Shown here piece after piece: positions 51,965-61,600 of a stretch of 64,000 nt of DNA (positions are counted from its first letter, which is position 1; each line of letters opens with the position of its first letter). This DNA is from Kaistella faecalis. GTDB lineage: Bacteria; Bacteroidota; Bacteroidia; Flavobacteriales; Weeksellaceae. The stretch spans positions 1,751,783 to 1,815,782 of the forward strand of contig NZ_CP078067.1 of NCBI RefSeq assembly GCF_019195395.1, read 5' to 3'. The position numbers and the translations under genes are program-made. The notes below the pieces were generated by a model. That model searched no databases, was not told where the DNA came from, and was given only the letters and a program-made list of their open reading frames with translations.

Positions 51965-52906
51965 ATGAAAAAATTACTTCTTGGATTTTCGGTGTTCTTC
52001 GCAGCATTGATCTCCGCACAGAATTTCCCGGACTCTTATCCAAACCAGAATAATGGATATTATTATAATGATTACGATGATGAGTTTTATTTTCCGGATG
52101 ATTATTATTACGAATATCCTTCAGACTATTACCGTAATGATTTATACCAAAGTTATTATAATGATTACGAGAGAAGCATTTATGATGTAAACTGGGGCAG
52201 GTTTTTTTCCATGTACCGGCTTTCGCCATGGCAGATTCAGCAGATTATGATGCTTAATGACCAATTTCCTTCTTACGCTTCTTGGAATTCGTATTACCGA
52301 TATAATCCAGACAGATGGTATTATGACAGATTCTACGCTTTAGAAAGAATTTTAGGCCCACGTGTTTTTGTCATTTATCAGAATAATTATTACAATGGTT
52401 ACCATCCTGTAAATTACTGGCAGAATTACAGAAGACAGCATTATGTAACCAACGTATATGTAGTCCCAAGGTATAAAAATATTAATGTGAACCGCTATCG
52501 GGTAAACCGTGTAACTTACCACCAGTCCAATCCGCGAAACAATATAGGATTCCAAAATTCACCGCGCACAGGAAATGGAAACTGGAATAATACTCCAAAA
52601 TCAAGTGGTTTTAGAAATGATGAAGGTTTAAATAAAAACACCCGCGATAATGGTTTCCGAAACGGAAATGATACACCGGTACGAAACGCTCCCCGCGCTT
52701 CGTCCATTGGAACGCGAAATAGCGAAATCCGCCCGCAGACTGAGAATATACAGAAAAACAGCGGTTTCAGAGATAACTCTGGATCGCGTGATGCAACTTC
52801 TCAGAAAAAGATAGAAAGTAATTCAGGAGGTTTGAGAAATCAGACTCCGGCAGCAAAACCGGGAAGTACAACCCGTATCCCGGGACAGAGATTAACCTCT
52901 CGATAA
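51965..52906 (+). CDS. Tyr-rich secreted protein of unknown function (paralog of 53026-53541)
   Basis: Signal peptide of about 18 residues ending LISAQ. Residues 20-68 are extremely rich in Tyr, Asp and Asn. Residues 64-150 form a block shared with the next gene: YYNDYERSIYDVNW, LSPWQIQQIMMLNDQF, SWNSYYRYNPDRWYYDR, LERILGP. Residues 190-313 are Asn/Arg-rich with repeated GFRN/GFRD units and look disordered. I recognise no family; the LSPxQ...LNDQ helix pattern faintly recalls the LTxxQ repeat of Spy/CpxP proteins. Start chosen at ATG 51965 because it gives a clean signal peptide. Probably periplasmic or surface-associated; function unknown. Confidence 0.72.
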   Translation: MKKLLLGFSVFFAALISAQNFPDSYPNQNNGYYYNDYDDEFYFPDDYYYEYPSDYYRNDLYQSYYNDYERSIYDVNWGRFFSMYRLSPWQIQQIMMLNDQFPSYASWNSYYRYNPDRWYYDRFYALERILGPRVFVIYQNNYYNGYHPVNYWQNYRRQHYVTNVYVVPRYKNINVNRYRVNRVTYHQSNPRNNIGFQNSPRTGNGNWNNTPKSSGFRNDEGLNKNTRDNGFRNGNDTPVRNAPRASSIGTRNSEIRPQTENIQKNSGFRDNSGSRDATSQKKIESNSGGLRNQTPAAKPGSTTRIPGQRLTSR

Positions 52907-52934
52907 TTTTAGTTTTTAGTGTTAGTAGTGATGG

Positions 52935-52966
52935 AAGAGCAGTTTCAGTAGAGGCTGCTCTTCTTA
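52935..52966 (+). terminator. Weak terminator-like hairpin
   Basis: Eight-pair stem aagagcag/ctgctctt; only a short interrupted T-run follows, so it may let some transcription pass to the paralog gene. Confidence 0.4.
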
Positions 52967-53025
52967 TTTAATTTTTGGCACAGTTATGGAAATTACCTTC
53001 ACATAAAACTTTAAATATTACTAAA

Positions 53026-53541
53026 ATGAAAAAGTTAATCACAATACTGAGTTTAGGAATTTTCAGCCTTGGTTATTCACAGTCAGATTATTACAATGAC
53101 TACAGAAGAAGTATTACCGATGTGAACTGGCAGACGGTAGCAGCGAATTTACTTCTTAGCCCGCAGCAGAAATCAGATTTATTTGCGCTTAATAATCAGT
53201 ACTCTGATTATGATTCCTGGAATCGGATATATGGCCACAATCCCGACCAATGGAGAACTGACCGCTACGCGTCTATAGAAAGAATTATGGGTCCAAGTAA
53301 ATATGAAAAATTCAAAAACAAATATTACAAAGGCCGGAACCCTGTTGCAGTTTATAACAGAAATAAAAATAACTACAAAAGCAATCAGGTTAAAAAGTAT
53401 AATACCATTCAGTCTAAAAAAAGGAATAATGGTGTAAATACTAAATCTATGAACGAATATCAAAGAAGAAAAAAACTAAATGACGGCTCACATTTACATG
53501 TTAAAGGAAATATGAACAGTAAAGGAAAGTCAGGAAAATAG
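53026..53541 (+). CDS. Secreted protein, short paralog of the Tyr-rich protein
   Basis: Signal peptide ends LGYSQ (about 19). The mature protein starts directly with the shared block: YYNDYRRSITDVNW (22-35), LSPQQKSDLFALNNQY (44-59), DSWNRIYGHNPDQW (63-76), DRYASIERIMGP (79-90), YYKGRNPV (100-107), matching the 51965-52906 protein at most positions. A basic Asn/Lys tail completes 171 residues, without the long repeat region of the paralog. Start at ATG 53026; an upstream in-frame TTG would bury the signal peptide. Tandem duplication followed by divergence is the simplest history. Function unknown. Confidence 0.72.
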   Translation: MKKLITILSLGIFSLGYSQSDYYNDYRRSITDVNWQTVAANLLLSPQQKSDLFALNNQYSDYDSWNRIYGHNPDQWRTDRYASIERIMGPSKYEKFKNKYYKGRNPVAVYNRNKNNYKSNQVKKYNTIQSKKRNNGVNTKSMNEYQRRKKLNDGSHLHVKGNMNSKGKSGK

Positions 53542-53559
53542 AACGGAATTTATGAGACT

Positions 53560-53591
53560 AAGAGAGAGCAATTATTTGTTCTCTTTTTTTT
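53560..53591 (+). terminator. Intrinsic terminator of the paralog gene
   Basis: Imperfect stem agagagcaa/ttgttctct with an eight-T run. Confidence 0.65.
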
Positions 53592-53742
53592 GATTTTAAA
53601 TATAGCTGTAATATTATTAAAATCGCTGATATTATTACTACGATATAGGTTGTTATGCTTTAACAAAAAATTGTGCGTCAACCGTTTAACTTGTTTTATT
53701 TTTTGTCATCAAACCTTCAAATAACAAACAAATATTATTGAT

Positions 53743-54156
53743 ATGAAAAAAATTGTTTTAAGTGCGGCTTTCGCAGTAATCGGAACTTTCGCAATGGCGC
53801 AGCAGAAACCAATGATGCATAAAAAAGATCCCGCTCAGATGGAGCAGAAAAGACAGGAAAAACTGAAAATGATGCAGACAGAACTTAATCTTACGAGCGG
53901 ACAGGTTGCCCAGATCAAAGCTTTGCAGGATAAAAAAATAGCTGAAAGAAAACAGAATGCTCCACAAATACAGGCTGAAAGAAAAGCCAAAATGGAGGCA
54001 ATGAAAGCCAAAAGAGAACAATGGAATGCTGAGATGAGACAAATTTTGACACCTGAACAGTATCAAAAATGGGAGGCGAAAAAACAACAAAATATGCAGG
54101 AGAAAAGAAGTAAGATGCAGGAGAAACAAATGAAACAGATGCCTGCTAAAAGCTAG
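53743..54156 (+). CDS. LTxxQ-motif (Spy/CpxP-like) periplasmic protein
   Basis: Signal peptide of about 19 residues ending FAMAQ. The mature part is a highly charged Lys/Glu/Gln/Met helical protein with the two motifs that define the Spy/CpxP family: LTSGQ near 51-55 and LTPEQ near 102-106, spaced by long helices. 137 residues. Spy-type proteins are ATP-independent periplasmic chaperones or stress sensors; the exact role in Bacteroidota is not known. The Met/Gln-rich C terminus (MQEKRSKMQEKQMKQM) is unusual and could bind metal, which is speculation. It is a monocistronic gene with its own terminator. Confidence 0.82.
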   Translation: MKKIVLSAAFAVIGTFAMAQQKPMMHKKDPAQMEQKRQEKLKMMQTELNLTSGQVAQIKALQDKKIAERKQNAPQIQAERKAKMEAMKAKREQWNAEMRQILTPEQYQKWEAKKQQNMQEKRSKMQEKQMKQMPAKS

Positions 54157-54180
54157 TTCATAATTTTAAATTTTTTAGGG

Positions 54181-54212
54181 AAGCGGAAAAATAAACTTTT
54201 CCGCTTTTTTTG
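54181..54212 (+). terminator. Intrinsic terminator of the LTxxQ gene
   Basis: Perfect ten-pair stem aagcggaaaa/ttttccgctt; its T-run ends in the TTG of the ftnA promoter. Confidence 0.85.
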
Positions 54213-54240
54213 TGCACCTTAAGTTAATTATTTATATTTG
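54210..54240 (+). promoter_or_regulatory. Promoter of ftnA
   Basis: TTG at 54210-54212 and TATATTTG at 54233-54240, spacing 20, a close match to the Bacteroidota consensus. Predicted leader about 12 nt. Confidence 0.6.
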
Positions 54241-54257
54241 GTAAAACGAGAGTTATT

Positions 54258-54767
54258 ATGATAAGTACAAAAATTGGATCGTTGATCAACGACCAAATTG
54301 CTAAGGAACAGTATGCTGCACAGTATTATTTATCAATGTCTGCATGGTTTTCAGCGAAGGATTTAGATGGGATCGCAAATTATTTCCGGGTTCAGAGCAA
54401 AGAAGAACTGATGCACGCAGACAAAATGTTTGATTATATGAATGATGTAGGGGCAGAAATTGTGATGGGCGAGATCCCAAAACCTCCACATGAATTTACA
54501 GATGCGAGAGAAATTTTCGAAAAAGCACTCGAGCACGAAAAAATTGTAACCAAAAGTATATTTAATATCCTTAAAAATGCCAACGATGAAGGAGATTTTG
54601 CTACCGTTTCTTTTCTGCAGTGGTTTGTGAACGAGCAGGTTGAAGAAGAAGCCAATGCCTCACAATTGGTTACAAAAATAAAAATGGTATGCGACAACCC
54701 TTCAGCCATGTATCTTTTTGATCAGGAGCTGAAACAACGGGTTTTCGTGCCAGATCCGACTAATTAA
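54258..54767 (+). CDS. ftnA: Non-heme bacterial ferritin
   Basis: Iron-storage protein forming a 24-subunit shell and oxidising Fe(II). All ferroxidase ligands are at the same numbers as in E. coli FtnA: E17, E50, H53, E94, Q127 and E130. The four-helix sequence and 169 residues are standard. It has a near-consensus promoter overlapping the previous terminator. The first DUF3857 gene starts only 16 nt after the stop with no terminator between. Confidence 0.96.
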   Translation: MISTKIGSLINDQIAKEQYAAQYYLSMSAWFSAKDLDGIANYFRVQSKEELMHADKMFDYMNDVGAEIVMGEIPKPPHEFTDAREIFEKALEHEKIVTKSIFNILKNANDEGDFATVSFLQWFVNEQVEEEANASQLVTKIKMVCDNPSAMYLFDQELKQRVFVPDPTN

Positions 54768-54782
54768 TCAAAAAAGTATTTG

Positions 54783-56666
54783 ATGAGAAAATTCTACCTT
54801 CTGTGTTTTGCAGTTGTGTCTGTATCAGTTTATGCCCAGGATTACAGCATAACATCCATACCTGAAAATCTATTAAAAAATTCTAAGGCAATCATTCGCG
54901 AAAGTTCTGAAGATCATATTCTGAAGGCGGTGAATGAAATGGAAATAAAGAATAATGTTGCTATTACAGTCCTGAACAGTTCCGGTGATGAATTTGGGGT
55001 TGTGACGATCCCGTATAATCCTACGACAAAAGTCAGCAATATTAAGGTTGAAGTTTATGATGCAGCCGGTAAACTTTTCAAGACATTCAGCAAGAAGGAT
55101 TTCTCAGATTACACCCACAACCCGAGTGCAGGTCTTTATGTAGATGACAGGATTTTAGTGTTGAGACCGGTTTCAACGAAATATCCGTACACAGTAAGAA
55201 CTTCTTATGAGGTGAATACCTCGGATACTGCCTTTCTCAACTTTACTCCGATTTGGACTTACCAGCTCGCGGTACAGAAAAGCTCATTTTCCCTGGTGAA
55301 TAAATCGGGGATTAAAATCCGCACCAAAATCAGTGACAAGCCTATTGCAAAAGTTAACTATACAGACGAAGGTGGAATCTGGAAGTATTCTTACGAAAAC
55401 ATACCGGCCCTTAAACATGAGCCGCTTGCGCCAAGTCTGGATTACCTGATTCCTACTGTGGAATTTTCACCGGAGAAGTTTTCGTTGGCAGGCAGAGAGG
55501 GAGATATGACCAGTTGGGACACTTTCGGCAAATGGTATTATCACCAACTCATGTCACCTGTTTCGGAAGTAACCCCGGAGATTATGGCCGAGGTTGCTAA
55601 ACTCAATTTATCGGGTACAACTTCAGAGAAGGTCAAAAAGCTTTATCAGTACATGCAGGATAAAACGCGCTATATATTTATTTCCATAGGTATTGGTGGC
55701 TGGCAGCCGATGCATGCGGCAGATGTAAGCAAAAAAGGGTATGGCGACTGTAAGGCACTTACCAATTATATGCGCACATTACTCACTGCAGCGGGTATTC
55801 CTTCTTATTATGCAATTATTTATGCAGATGATTCTGTAATCAGTTTTGACAAGGATTTTCCTAAGTTTTCGGGCAATCATGCGATTCTGATGATCCCAAC
55901 AGAAAAAGAGCCCATCTGGCTCGAGAATACTTCGCAGAAAGTAGCCTTTAATCATCTTTTCTACAATTCCCATAACCGGAATGTCTTGGCAGTAAAGGAA
56001 AACGGAATCGAAATCGTCAACACACCAGTGTACAAACCGGAACAGAGCAAAGAAAAGATTTTGGCAAAAATTCAATTGCAGGAGGATGGGAGTATCGCTT
56101 CCGACGCAAGTTTTGTTTTTTCGGGCGGACAATATGATTCTAACCTTCGGCTTTTCAGTCTTAAAAATGATGAGCTTCAGGAAGCCATGAAAAACCGACA
56201 TTATAATCTGAAAATCGATAAGATTAATGTGGAAAATCTCACCAATGACAGAGATCAGGCCAGAATTGTTTACGATTTGAAACTAAACGCAAACGGATTT
56301 TCTAAAAAACTGGGGACAGATTTGTTTTTCCCGGTAATGCCTTATTACCAATCGGTCACGTTTTCGGCTGATGAGGAAAGATTGCATCCTTTCGAGACTT
56401 CATTCCCATTTCAGGATGATTATGAGATCGAATACAATTTACCAAAGGGATACAAGATTGCCGAAGTTCCACAGTCTTCTACACTCACCACTGAATTCGG
56501 CACCTATTCTATCAATTTTAAGGTGAAAGATGATAAACTGATCGTTCACCGTGTATTAACTATAAATAAAGGATTGTATCCGAAAGAGAAATTCAAGGAT
56601 TACATGGCATTCCGAAAAAAAACCGCCAGCAATGACAATACAAAAGTCCTAATATCTAAATTATAA
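54783..56666 (+). CDS. DUF3857/transglutaminase-like secreted protein, catalytic Cys and His kept
   Basis: Signal peptide of about 18 residues ending VYAQ. DUF3857 domain at about 40-215, then a transglutaminase-like domain. Active-site Cys is C323 in GYGDCKALTNYM, His is H366 in GNHAILMIP, and the third position is Glu (E381, WLENTS) instead of Asp. A C-terminal beta domain ends the 627 residues. Members in Bacteroidota are periplasmic and uncharacterised; peptidase or amidase activity is the usual guess. ATG 54783 is preferred to TTG 54780. The stop overlaps the next ATG by one base (TAATG), so the two DUF3857 proteins are translated together. Confidence 0.85.
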   Translation: MRKFYLLCFAVVSVSVYAQDYSITSIPENLLKNSKAIIRESSEDHILKAVNEMEIKNNVAITVLNSSGDEFGVVTIPYNPTTKVSNIKVEVYDAAGKLFKTFSKKDFSDYTHNPSAGLYVDDRILVLRPVSTKYPYTVRTSYEVNTSDTAFLNFTPIWTYQLAVQKSSFSLVNKSGIKIRTKISDKPIAKVNYTDEGGIWKYSYENIPALKHEPLAPSLDYLIPTVEFSPEKFSLAGREGDMTSWDTFGKWYYHQLMSPVSEVTPEIMAEVAKLNLSGTTSEKVKKLYQYMQDKTRYIFISIGIGGWQPMHAADVSKKGYGDCKALTNYMRTLLTAAGIPSYYAIIYADDSVISFDKDFPKFSGNHAILMIPTEKEPIWLENTSQKVAFNHLFYNSHNRNVLAVKENGIEIVNTPVYKPEQSKEKILAKIQLQEDGSIASDASFVFSGGQYDSNLRLFSLKNDELQEAMKNRHYNLKIDKINVENLTNDRDQARIVYDLKLNANGFSKKLGTDLFFPVMPYYQSVTFSADEERLHPFETSFPFQDDYEIEYNLPKGYKIAEVPQSSTLTTEFGTYSINFKVKDDKLIVHRVLTINKGLYPKEKFKDYMAFRKKTASNDNTKVLISKL

Positions 56667-58591
56667 TGAAGAAAATTTTATTGGTTCTCGCCGTGAGCTT
56701 ATCAGGTTTGATCTTTTCGCAGCACAAATTTCTTGATACGCCCAAACTTTCAGAGGAAGATTTAAAAAGTGAAAAATCCGCAAAATTCGGAGACGTTCCG
56801 GCAGAAATTCTTTACCGGTCATACCACTTCAGAATCGATTACGATGGCAGCCTCTACAAAAATATAGTAAGCCGGGTAAAGATTTACAATAAAGATAATG
56901 CCGCCGATTATCTGAACCAGGAAATTGCGGTCTATGATGATAACAGAGGTTCCCGTGAGACATTAAGTAACCTGAAAGCCAATACTTATAATTTTGAGAA
57001 TGGGAAAATGGTAGCTACGAAAATCTCGAAAGACGAAAAATTTAAGTCAAAAGAAGATAAAAACTACAATATCACCAAATTTGCATTTGCCAATGTAAAG
57101 AACGGATCGGTGGTTGAATATTCTTACACCGTTCTCACGCCGTTCCTCAGTTCTACGCCACGTGTGCTGATTGAAGAAGAAATCCCTGTAAGGTATATTG
57201 AGTACGTTTTCGATACGCCTAAACCTTTAGGGTATTCCATCAATTACAAAGGTTCTTTATCTCCAACGCACAGGGTAATGGAAGAAAAACAACTGTATGG
57301 CAATGAGTACCAGACCTACCGTTTTGCTTATGAGAATGTGCCTGCTTACAAAGAAGAAAAGTATGTAATGAACAATAATAATTACAAAACAGGTATTAAG
57401 GCAGAACTTAATTCTACCATGATTAATAATGTTTTCAAATCATACGCGACAACCTGGGAAGATATTCGTAAGCGGCTTTATGAACATGATGATTTTGGTT
57501 TGCAGCTTAATAGGGAAGGAGTTGTAAAAAATTTACTGCCCGCCGAAATTAAGGATTTACCTACGCTTCAAAAAGCGGATGCTGTGCTGAAATTCGTTCA
57601 GAAAAACTACACCTGGAACAACGAAGATGAAGTATTTACTGATAAAGGGGTGAGAAATCTGGTTTCGACTAAGGTGGGGAACACTGCAGAGATCAATCTG
57701 CTGCTTACCATGCTGCTGAGAAGTGTGGGAATTAATGCCGATCCTGTGGTGATGTCAACTGTAAACCGCGGATTTCTGCTTTCCTATAATCCATCAATCA
57801 CGCAGTTAAATTATGTGATTTCTTCTTTCGTTGACAATAACAAGATCTATTTGCTAGACGGAGCTTACAAACACAGCGAAATCAATATGATCGCACCCAA
57901 AGCCCTTAATTATTACGGATTGATTATGGGCAAGAAAGAGGTAAAACAAATCGATATATTTTACCCAGACGTAAGTAAAACTTTACTGACCGTTGACGCA
58001 AATCTGAATCCTGATGGGACTATCGAAGGACGTTTTGCTGACCGCGATACCAAACTTTACGCAATGGTTGTAAATGAGAGATATGTTGATGATAAAGAAA
58101 AATTTGCCCAGTCTTATAAAGATGAATACAAGTTTGCACTTTCAAATATGAAGCACAGTTTACTTGAGAACAATGATTTCGAGACCGTGTTCAATTTCTC
58201 TGCTGATACATTCGTGGACGCCATTGGCAGCAAGTTGGTTTTCAATCCGCTGCTTTTCCTTTATGCTCAAAATCATGAATTTAAGCAGGATACGGAGAGA
58301 AAAGCACCCCTGGAATTTTATTCGCCGAATGATAGAGTGAAAAAAGTAACGATAACACTTCCTGAAGGTTACGCTTTCGAGAATGTACCGAAATCGAAGA
58401 AATTCCGCACAGAAGATAATGCCCTTCAGTACACATATCTTGTAACCCAAAACGGAAATAAATTAACTGTAGAAACAACCACCCAAATAGATGATTCGGT
58501 TTTCCCGAAAGAATATTATCCGGCATTTACCCAAATATTTGATAATATCACAAAACAGGAAGCACAGGTTGTAACTGCGGTAAAGAAATAA
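56666..58591 (+). CDS. DUF3857 secreted protein, transglutaminase-like site degenerate
   Basis: Signal peptide of about 19 residues ending IFSQ. Same architecture as its upstream neighbour: DUF3857 (about 50-225) then a transglutaminase fold, 641 residues. Aligning the two by hand puts T340 (KVGNTAEINLLL) where the neighbour has catalytic Cys and Y383 (LNYVISS) where it has His, while an Asp (D398, YLLDGAY) occupies the third position. It therefore looks non-catalytic, a partner or binding subunit. The one-base overlap with the active-looking gene supports a paired complex. A strong bidirectional terminator follows. Confidence 0.85.
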   Translation: MKKILLVLAVSLSGLIFSQHKFLDTPKLSEEDLKSEKSAKFGDVPAEILYRSYHFRIDYDGSLYKNIVSRVKIYNKDNAADYLNQEIAVYDDNRGSRETLSNLKANTYNFENGKMVATKISKDEKFKSKEDKNYNITKFAFANVKNGSVVEYSYTVLTPFLSSTPRVLIEEEIPVRYIEYVFDTPKPLGYSINYKGSLSPTHRVMEEKQLYGNEYQTYRFAYENVPAYKEEKYVMNNNNYKTGIKAELNSTMINNVFKSYATTWEDIRKRLYEHDDFGLQLNREGVVKNLLPAEIKDLPTLQKADAVLKFVQKNYTWNNEDEVFTDKGVRNLVSTKVGNTAEINLLLTMLLRSVGINADPVVMSTVNRGFLLSYNPSITQLNYVISSFVDNNKIYLLDGAYKHSEINMIAPKALNYYGLIMGKKEVKQIDIFYPDVSKTLLTVDANLNPDGTIEGRFADRDTKLYAMVVNERYVDDKEKFAQSYKDEYKFALSNMKHSLLENNDFETVFNFSADTFVDAIGSKLVFNPLLFLYAQNHEFKQDTERKAPLEFYSPNDRVKKVTITLPEGYAFENVPKSKKFRTEDNALQYTYLVTQNGNKLTVETTTQIDDSVFPKEYYPAFTQIFDNITKQEAQVVTAVKK

Positions 58592-58606
58592 ATTTAATGC
58601 TTAAAT

Positions 58607-58643
58607 AAAAATCCTGTCTCGGTTTCTGAGACAGGATTTTTTT
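58607..58643. terminator. Bidirectional terminator
   Basis: Ten-pair stem atcctgtctc/gagacaggat with flanking A and T runs; it serves the DUF3857 operon and the convergent addA-like gene. Confidence 0.8.
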
Positions 58644-61600
58644 ATACATAAATTATTTCAGTTTTTAGAACTTTTTTGCCGAGTTTTTCAAGTACTGAAC
58701 GGTATTCAGCAATTTGTTCCTGATGCTTTTCCCGTTCATCACCGGTTTTGAAATCGATGATGATATAGCCGGTGCCTGTATTGATCATTCGGTCTGGTCG
58801 GTAGATTTTCGATTCGCCGTTTTCAGAAATCATGATGTCTTTTTCATTGATCACAAGTTGGTTTTCGGCAAAATAATCGGAGTAATTATCGTCTTTCAGA
58901 ATACGCAGAATTCTCTCGGCAATTTCTTCCTTCTCTTCTAAGGTGATAGTTCCTTCCAGCAGATAGGCTTCCAATGTCTTTTCTACATCTTTTTCAGAAT
59001 TTATTTTGGATAGAATTTCGTGGGTGAAAATCCCGGTTCGCACTTTTTCAACACGGTTCTGATAATTTTTAGAAGGTGTTGCAATTTTTACGGCGTCTGG
59101 ATTCTTTTTCTCATCGCTTTTAAAACGAATCGGCTTAGTCTGTAATCCTTCACCTTTCTCTTTGTTTTTCTTCAGTACGTTTTTATCAGCAGTTTCATAA
59201 AGGTCAAAAGAAAATAGGGCTTCTCCATTTTCATCTCTTGGAATTTTCGGTTCCAGAAAGTCATAAATCTCAAGATTATTACTCGATTTATTGGGCTTTT
59301 CTATATAAAAGAAAATCTGTTCCACAGCTCTGGTGGTAGCTACATATTGCAGGCAATAACGGTCAATCTTGTTTTGATAAGCGTTTTCCTGATTAAATTT
59401 CGCCATATCTTCGTCATAAACCTCCAGTTCTTTTCCAAACGGATCAATGTTTACGGACGAGAGTCCGTTTTCTTCCTCAATATTGAGCCAGTTACTGAAT
59501 TTTCCGTCTTTGTGCTCATTTCTCATAGGGAGAAAAACCACAGGAAACTCAAGACCTTTGGCTTTATGTATGGTCATCAGTTTTACAGCATCCAGATTAT
59601 CGGAGGCTTGAATGGTAGTTGCATTTGCTTCCTCATCCCAGAATTTAATGAATTCTTTCAGCGTTGCTGCTGAGTTCTGAGAATACGCAAACAGCATTTC
59701 CAGATAATTGAAAAGAAAATCAGTTTCTTTATTCTGAACTGAAAATTCCTGCAGAAAATGTTCAACAAAGTTGTATAGATTAAGCTGAAGAAGACCTTTA
59801 CTGCTTAGCTGTAAACCATATTTTGTAGCGATGAATTTCTGCATCTCGGATTTATTGCTGTACGCAAGCATTTCCATCATTTCGGCACTGAAATCTTTAA
59901 CATCAATTCTCCCCAACACCATTAAATAGTAGAGCATTTTCACCGGAAACTGAAGATTTTTAGGGTTTTGTTCCCATCTGAGGAATTCTGTCAGCGCGAG
60001 TAATGTCGAGGATAGATTTAATGTTAAACCTGATTCTGAAATGGTTTTTATATAATCTTCTTTTTCCTCATAAATTATTTTCGAGTTTCCCAGCAACTGT
60101 GAAAAACTGAAAATATCGAAATTTCCGCGACACAGAATGGTAATGTCCGAAAGCTTATAACCTTTATCAACACACTTTTGAATATCCTGTCGCATTTTTT
60201 CGGCAACTTCCTCATAATAGACTTTCTTCGTTGCATTTTCGATCAGATTAATCCGCACATTGCCTTTCAGCTTAGATTTTGCAGCCTGCTGAGAACCGTT
60301 GCCAAAGATTTCGCAGTGTTCAGCCTGGGTAGTTCCGGAAAGATACAGATAGAGCTGGTTGTTGAAGTCCACGATGTTTTGGGCGCTCCGCCAGTTGTTT
60401 TCCAGATTTTCTAATTCAGCATACACCAGTGATTTTTCTTTTTTGTTGATGATGTCGAGCATGAGTTGAGAATCTCCTCCACGAAAGCGGTAAATGCTCT
60501 GTTTGGGGTCGCCTACCAAAGTAAAACTCATGTCCTGAGAAGAAGTTGCGTGATCCCGTAACGGTATGAAATTTTGCCACTGCAGAAAAGACGTATCCTG
60601 AAATTCATCAAAAAAATAGTGGCTGAATTTGGTTCCTACTTTTTCATAAATAAATGATGAAGGCTCTTCGCGAAGATTTTCATGGATAAGAATATTGAAT
60701 TTCGAAAGCAGAACAACGTCATTTTTTTCTTCAATTTCTGCCAGTTTATCCTGAATTTCTTTGTTGACCTTCAAAGGAAGAATTGCCTGCAGTATTTTTT
60801 CTTTTTTCTTTGTGAGAATATAATTCTGAAAAAGTTTTTGCCGCAGATTAATTAAGTATTCAATGATTTCTAAAATTTCTCCTTGCCTTTTTTTTCCGGA
60901 ACCGGATGCCCCAGCATGGAATTTAGTCAGTGCACCTTCCTCATTTGAAGGAATTGGAAAATCTGGTCTTTCTTGATGAAAGAACCTTTGAACTTCATTA
61001 AAGAATTTTGCAATACTGTTGCTGTTTCCGCCAGCAAAATCAGCAATTTCCAGATTCTTTTCCTTTAAAAGTTGGGTAACTTCATTGGTTATTTGGATGG
61101 ATTCAGCTTTCAGGTTTCTGATCTCATCCCTAAGATTTTTCTTGGATTTTTCATAGGAAATCCAGTCGAAGTCCCTGTTTTCCCCAAGCCGGAAGTAGTG
61201 TTTATCCTGAACATATTCCTTTGCTGATTGGTAAAGTGTTTTGTTGAGGTTAATTCTTTCGTTGTTATCTAAAGTGTAATTTACATAATCCATGAAGGCT
61301 TCAGAAACTTCATTGTCAGCGCCAATATCTTCGAGCATTTTTTCAACAGCTTCAATCAGAAAAGGCTCAGCGTTGATCTCTAGATTGAAATTCTGCGCAA
61401 GTCCTAATTCGTACGAAAAACTTCTTACCAGCCGCGAATTAAACTTGTCGATTGTACCAATATTTAAAGTAGAATAGTGGTGCAGTACATAATCGAGGAT
61501 TTTTTTTGAGCGGAAATGGATATCCTGCAGCGTTAACCGATATCCTTCAGTTTTGAGTTTCTGCTGAATATTGATTAAATCCTGGTTGTTTTCATACCCT

